Shown here: positions 4,796 to 7,088 of the stretch, piece after piece
How the letters are laid out: the number at the start of each line of letters is the position of its first letter
How positions within the stretch are numbered: the stretch's first letter is position 1
NCBI GenBank assembly: GCA_026914095.1
Contig: JAPPIY010000229.1
Span: 1 to 7,088, forward strand
Reading direction: 5' to 3'
DNA: 7,088 nt
From: Oligoflexia bacterium
GTDB lineage: Bacteria; Bdellovibrionota; Bdellovibrionia; Bdellovibrionales; UBA1609
Notes under the pieces: model-generated
Seen by the model: the letters and a program-made list of their open reading frames with translations, nothing else
Told to the model about the DNA's origin: nothing
Database searches by the model: none
Position numbers and translations under genes: made by a program

Positions 4796-4809
4796 ACCGG
4801 ATCGGTATA
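4767..4809. repeat. Half of a family-1 element running into the end of rimM
   Basis: The segment aligns without gaps to the right end of the element at 1374-1649 (1607-1649), with 31 of 43 identical by my count: CGGGAATGA, then a GAAAAATCAAACC arm, then TATA. No left arm is seen. The outer 18 bp overlap the rimM coding sequence and provide its stop codon (4792-4794) and last residues (TDPV). Confidence 0.65.
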
Positions 4810-5343
4810 AAAAAGGCTTAAAAAATTTTCCGGCAAGTTTAAAAGCAATCTTTTCTTCTCAAAATCCAGCTTTTGAATATAGTCCAAAACAAAGGGAACT
4901 AAACAAGCGCGACACTTATCAGAAACAACAGGCTTATCTTTATCTAAGCCGGAAGAAAGCGCCAAAAAATCCTGATATTTGTCAGACTGAAATTCAAGAA
5001 CTTTCCCTATCGCGCCATAGCCTGAGACTTCAACCTCAAAGCCGAGCAGTTCAGCTAAATAAATATCATCGCCTTTTTTACTTGTAAAATATTCTTTAGC
5101 TAAAAAAACCGGCTGTGACTGGAATTGATCCGCCTCTTCTTTTGTTCTGCAATTTTTTAATTTAACAATAAAACCCTGTTTATGAATAGAACAGCGCTCA
5201 ATAGAAAAAAATCTCTCTCCAATTTTAATAGACAAAAGAGTTTGAGGCCAGTTGGCTTGGGAATTAAAAGGGCGAATAAAAATCTCTCCCTTTATCCCAT
5301 GGGATTTAGACACATAAGCCACTTTTAAAAAATGGGAATCCAA
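4792..5343 (-). CDS. rimM: Ribosome maturation factor RimM
   Basis: The 183-residue product matches RimM in length and layout. It binds ribosomal protein uS19 and helps mature the head of the 30S subunit in the cytoplasm. The N-terminal beta-barrel domain shows VAYVSKSHGIKGEIFIRPF (8-26) with the family's HGIKGE block. The C-terminal PRC-barrel half begins near 95 with DDIYLAELLGFEVEV and continues through GAIGKVLEF and VPFVLDYIQKLDFEKKRLLLNLP. The start shown is TTG at 5343, nine bases after the khpA stop; no Shine-Dalgarno is visible, and GTG at 5322 (Val8) is an alternative, so translational coupling to khpA is likely. The last residues YTDPV and the stop codon are written by a repeat-element arm. 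Normally trmD follows, but here it does not. Confidence 0.93.
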   Translation of the reverse strand: MDSHFLKVAYVSKSHGIKGEIFIRPFNSQANWPQTLLSIKIGERFFSIERCSIHKQGFIVKLKNCRTKEEADQFQSQPVFLAKEYFTSKKGDDIYLAELLGFEVEVSGYGAIGKVLEFQSDKYQDFLALSSGLDKDKPVVSDKCRACLVPFVLDYIQKLDFEKKRLLLNLPENFLSLFYTDPV

Positions 5344-5352
5344 AATGAAAAG

Positions 5353-5601
5353 CTAATTGCTGTCTTCTTCTAGGAGTTGTAGAATACAACGCTTTTTGAT
5401 CTTAACGCCAAAAGCGGAAATAATAGTTCTTAAAGCTTCAATAGTTTTGCCTCTTTTCCCAATCACCCGTCCCATATCATCTTTAGCCACACGGACTTCA
5501 AAAACCAGAGTTCTCTCTCCCTGGTTTTCCTGCACCTCCACTTGATCTGGCTCAGACACCAATCTTTTAATAAGATTTTCTACAACTTGCTTTAGCTCCA
5601 T
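5353..5601 (-). CDS. khpA: KH-domain RNA-binding protein KhpA
   Basis: The 82-residue product is a single KH domain with the RNA-contacting GxxG loop GKRG at 48-51 inside MGRVIGKRGKTIEALRTII, preceded by the beta-strand TLVFEVRV. Length and position between rpsP and rimM match KhpA (YlqC). This small protein binds RNA, often with KhpB/Jag, and in Firmicutes affects cell-envelope growth and RNA turnover; its role in other lineages is less clear. The gene begins seven bases after the rpsP stop. Only a weak AGGG lies upstream, within the rpsP end, so co-translation with rpsP is likely. Confidence 0.92.
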   Translation of the reverse strand: MELKQVVENLIKRLVSEPDQVEVQENQGERTLVFEVRVAKDDMGRVIGKRGKTIEALRTIISAFGVKIKKRCILQLLEEDSN

Positions 5602-5608
5602 GAAACTT

Positions 5609-5842
5609 TTACCCTAATTTTGCAAATAAACTGCGCGCTCTTTGACTGGGTTTCGCGCCTTTTTTAACCCAAGCTTGATATTTATCCTTATCAATAACCG
5701 CTTTTTTGTCTTTTGAAAGAGGATCAAAATGCCCGATCAGCTCAATAAACCGCCCTTTTACAGATTTTCTAGAGTCGGCTACGACCACACGATACTTGGG
5801 ATTGTGTTTATATCCAACTCTAGCCAGCCTAATAACAGTCAT
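5609..5842 (-). CDS. rpsP: 30S ribosomal protein bS16
   Basis: The 77-residue product has the bS16 signature TVIRLARVGYKHNPKYRVVV (2-21), then ADSRKSVKGRFIELIGHFDP (22-41), with a basic C-terminus. bS16 is an early-binding structural protein of the 30S 5' domain. The length is normal (75-90). The ATG start is supported by GAGG seven bases upstream, the clearest ribosome-binding site in this operon. It is the first gene of rpsP-khpA-rimM. Often ffh lies upstream, but here the neighbour is an ABC exporter separated by a repeat element. Confidence 0.97.
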   Translation of the reverse strand: MTVIRLARVGYKHNPKYRVVVADSRKSVKGRFIELIGHFDPLSKDKKAVIDKDKYQAWVKKGAKPSQRARSLFAKLG

Positions 5843-5862
5843 TTTTCAACCTCAGCCCTTCA

Positions 5863-5889
5863 TTTATATTTTTTTAACTGTTTTTTCAA
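5863..5889 (-). promoter_or_regulatory. Candidate promoter of rpsP-khpA-rimM
   Basis: On the minus strand TTGAAA (5889-5884), a short 15-nt spacer and TATAAA (5868-5863) stand 20 nt ahead of the rpsP ATG, leaving room for the GAGG ribosome-binding site. The spacing is below optimum and the region is nearly all A/T, so confidence is low. Confidence 0.3.
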
Positions 5890-5907
5890 GAAAAATTTTA
5901 TTTTTTT

Positions 5908-6043
5908 GGGAATTATAGACTAACTTTCCATTTTTCTTATCTTAACTCTGGTTTTTTACCTTGTAAAACTCTTTTATTTCCTTAGTTTAAAGGCCCCTTA
6001 TACGAAGTATATAATTCCTAAATTTTCAAACCAGACCAGTATA
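5908..6043. repeat. Repeat element: family-1 arm joined to a family-2 element, upstream of rpsP
   Basis: A family-1 arm lies at 6020-6043 (complement TATACTGGTCTGGTTTGAAA), with TATA at its outer edge. Inward of it lies a family-2 element with termini at 6000-6018 and 5908-5931. Its interior on the minus strand (GCCTTTAAACTAAGGAAAT, AAAGAGTTTT) follows that of 1427-1456 in the same order. So the arrangement family-1 arm then family-2 element is the same as at 1374-1571, but no convincing second family-1 arm is seen near 5870-5907. It begins nine bases after the permease stop codon and separates the exporter genes from the rpsP operon, where it may end transcripts. Confidence 0.65.
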
Positions 6044-6051
6044 AACCAAAA

Positions 6052-6849
6052 TTAAAAAGCTCTTTGAAAACTTCCTCTAAAAGTCATCAGATAAGCCAAA
6101 ATATAAGCCATAAAAAGACTTAAAAAAACAATCCAAAAAGCAGAGACAACAGGAATATCAGAAACTCCCAAAAAGCTGTATCTGATTCCATTTACAAAAT
6201 ACAGCAAAGGGTTAATTATAGACAACTTTTGCCAAAAAGGAGACAAAGTGTCCAAATCAAACCAGACTCCGCCTAAATAAATAAGAGGCAAAATAATAAA
6301 ACTGCCGATAGCCCCTATATGATCAAAAGTTCTAGACCAAATGCCCACTGAAAAGCCCAGCATAGCAAAAACCACCCCGCCTAAACCTAGAAAAACTACA
6401 AGCCATAGGGCGCTGTGCAGGGGCAAAAAACTCCCTTCAAAATAAAAATGAAAAAGCTCTCCTATCACTAAGGTCAAACAACTCACGATCAGCCCTCTTA
6501 ACAGGCCGGAACAGGCAATCGCGAAAATAATCTGCTGGGTGTTTAAGGCTGTGCTTTTTATATCAATGATCTCCCCCGTGATTTTCATAGAAAAAATAGA
6601 GCTGGAGCCGTTTTGAAAAGACTGGTTGATAAGAGACATCGCAACAAGACCTGGAATGATAAATTCTAAATAAGAAAATTGATCACTGATTTTAACCACT
6701 TTTCCCAAACTGACGCCAAAAATAATTAAATAGAGAGTCTGGCTGATCAAGGGCGCGAAAATAGTCTGCACTTTCACCTTAAAAACACGGCTAATATCCC
6801 TATAAAAGAAAAAGAAAAAAGGAGTTATTAAAAGATTTTTTTTAGACAT
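6052..6849 (-). CDS. yadH: ABC-2 type exporter permease, YadH-like
   Basis: The 265-residue inner-membrane protein resembles the YadH/NodJ branch of ABC-2 permeases. Recognisable blocks are VQTIFAPLISQTLYLIIFG (27-45), EFIIPGLVAMSLI (about 63-75), then SRTFDHIGAIGSFIILPL, YLGGVWFDLDTLSPFWQ and NPLLYFVNGIRYSFLGVSD near the C-terminal half. The last block, with its F..G.RY..LG pattern, is typical of the family. I count about six hydrophobic segments: near 28-48, 58-78, 104-129, 147-170, 178-196 and 233-258. It would form the membrane channel for an exported substrate, unknown for YadGH-type pumps. Its ATG overlaps the end of the ATPase gene by eight bases (ATGTCTAA), showing translational coupling. 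Symbol given by similarity recalled, not by search. Confidence 0.88.
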   Translation of the reverse strand: MSKKNLLITPFFFFFYRDISRVFKVKVQTIFAPLISQTLYLIIFGVSLGKVVKISDQFSYLEFIIPGLVAMSLINQSFQNGSSSIFSMKITGEIIDIKSTALNTQQIIFAIACSGLLRGLIVSCLTLVIGELFHFYFEGSFLPLHSALWLVVFLGLGGVVFAMLGFSVGIWSRTFDHIGAIGSFIILPLIYLGGVWFDLDTLSPFWQKLSIINPLLYFVNGIRYSFLGVSDIPVVSAFWIVFLSLFMAYILAYLMTFRGSFQRAF

Positions 6850-7088
6850 TTTGACCTTCTGTCACGCTGTTAAACACATCTTCCAAAGAGCCTTCCTTCA
6901 CTTTTAAATCTTGAATTTCATTCATATCCAAATTAAGCTCTTTTAAAAGCTGTCCCACTGTTAAGGAGTAAGGAAGCAAAAAAACCTCATAACCTGCTGA
7001 ATTTTTTTCAAAATAGCGCTCGTTTTTAATCACTTTGTCTGTCTTAAACCTTATCAGAACCTCTCTTGTTGTTAAATGAGAAATCAAT
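6842..7088 (-). CDS. ABC transporter ATP-binding protein, C-terminal end only
   Basis: Eighty-one codons are open from the right edge to a TAA at 6844-6842, so the 5' part, with Walker A, signature and Walker B motifs, lies outside the window. What remains is the accessory tail after the nucleotide-binding domain. It ends in GSLEDVFNSVTEG, the usual (P/G)SLEDVF..LT tail of ATPases that partner ABC-2 permeases. The overlap with the permease start makes the pair certain to be one transcription unit. A YadG-type ATPase is expected from the partner. No start codon for this gene is in the window. Confidence 0.85.
   Translation of the reverse strand, partial: LISHLTTREVLIRFKTDKVIKNERYFEKNSAGYEVFLLPYSLTVGQLLKELNLDMNEIQDLKVKEGSLEDVFNSVTEGQNV

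Noticed and set aside
5706..5923. Plus-strand frames of 64 and 70 codons over rpsP.
   Set aside because: They are antisense to a conserved ribosomal protein gene and overlap each other.
6000..6013. ATACGAAGTATATA resembles an arm of loxP (TATACGAAGTTAT).
   Set aside because: There is no correctly spaced second arm, and the bases are explained by the family-2 terminus, whose consensus contains ACTTCG.
6250..6270. A CAAATCAAACCAGACT stretch resembling a family-1 arm.
   Set aside because: It encodes the conserved permease segment GGVWFDL and lacks the TATA end, so similarity is coincidental.
593..7088. Repeats as a CRISPR array.
   Set aside because: Copies are dispersed over kilobases, differ in length and orientation, and have no regular spacers or cas genes.

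Overview
This is an AT-rich window from a bacterium. Six recognisable housekeeping or transport genes sit among unrecognised envelope-protein genes, and every long intergenic gap is filled by small, diverged palindromic repeats. Two predicted lipoproteins and one protein with an export signal point to a Gram-negative cell. The cluster rpsP-khpA-rimM, with the KH-domain gene khpA in the middle, is common in Gram-positives and in the former Deltaproteobacteria/Bdellovibrio-type lineages and is not typical of Alpha- or Gammaproteobacteria. A Bdellovibrionota-like or related Gram-negative is my best guess, but it is only an inference.

Layout, left to right. At 1-531 (minus) is the N-terminal part of a secreted, probably outer-membrane protein, cut by the window edge. 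At 593-724 is a repeat carrying a doubtful 63-codon frame. folA (dihydrofolate reductase, 803-1327, minus) and thyA (thymidylate synthase, 1691-2482, minus) form a dTMP/folate pair, split by a 276-bp composite palindromic element. A predicted lipoprotein of unknown function lies at 2701-3393 (minus). A divergent second lipoprotein lies at 3838-4461 (plus); its C-terminal half vaguely resembles a degenerate LytM/M23 domain. Then come a compact MITE-like element (4482-4596), a 54-codon frame of unknown origin and a half repeat element that runs into the 3' end of rimM. The translation-related operon rpsP-khpA-rimM occupies 5842-4792 (minus). After another repeat at 5908-6043 come the permease and the truncated ATPase of a YadGH-like ABC-2 exporter (6052-7088, minus).

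Thymidylate synthase makes dTMP and dihydrofolate, and DHFR recycles the dihydrofolate. bS16, the KH RNA-binding protein and RimM act in 30S ribosome assembly and RNA biology. The trmD and rplS genes that usually follow rimM are absent here.

The most interesting feature is the repeats. Family 1 has about 24-bp terminal inverted repeats around GATCCTGTTTGAATTTTC, ends in TATA, and can carry a hairpin core with a GAAA tetraloop. Family 2 has termini around GGAATTATAGACTTAACTTC. One copy of family 2 lies nested inside a family-1 copy. One family-1 end supplies the stop codon and last residues of rimM. No transposase gene is present, so these look like non-autonomous (MITE/REP-like) elements. No tRNA, rRNA or CRISPR was seen.
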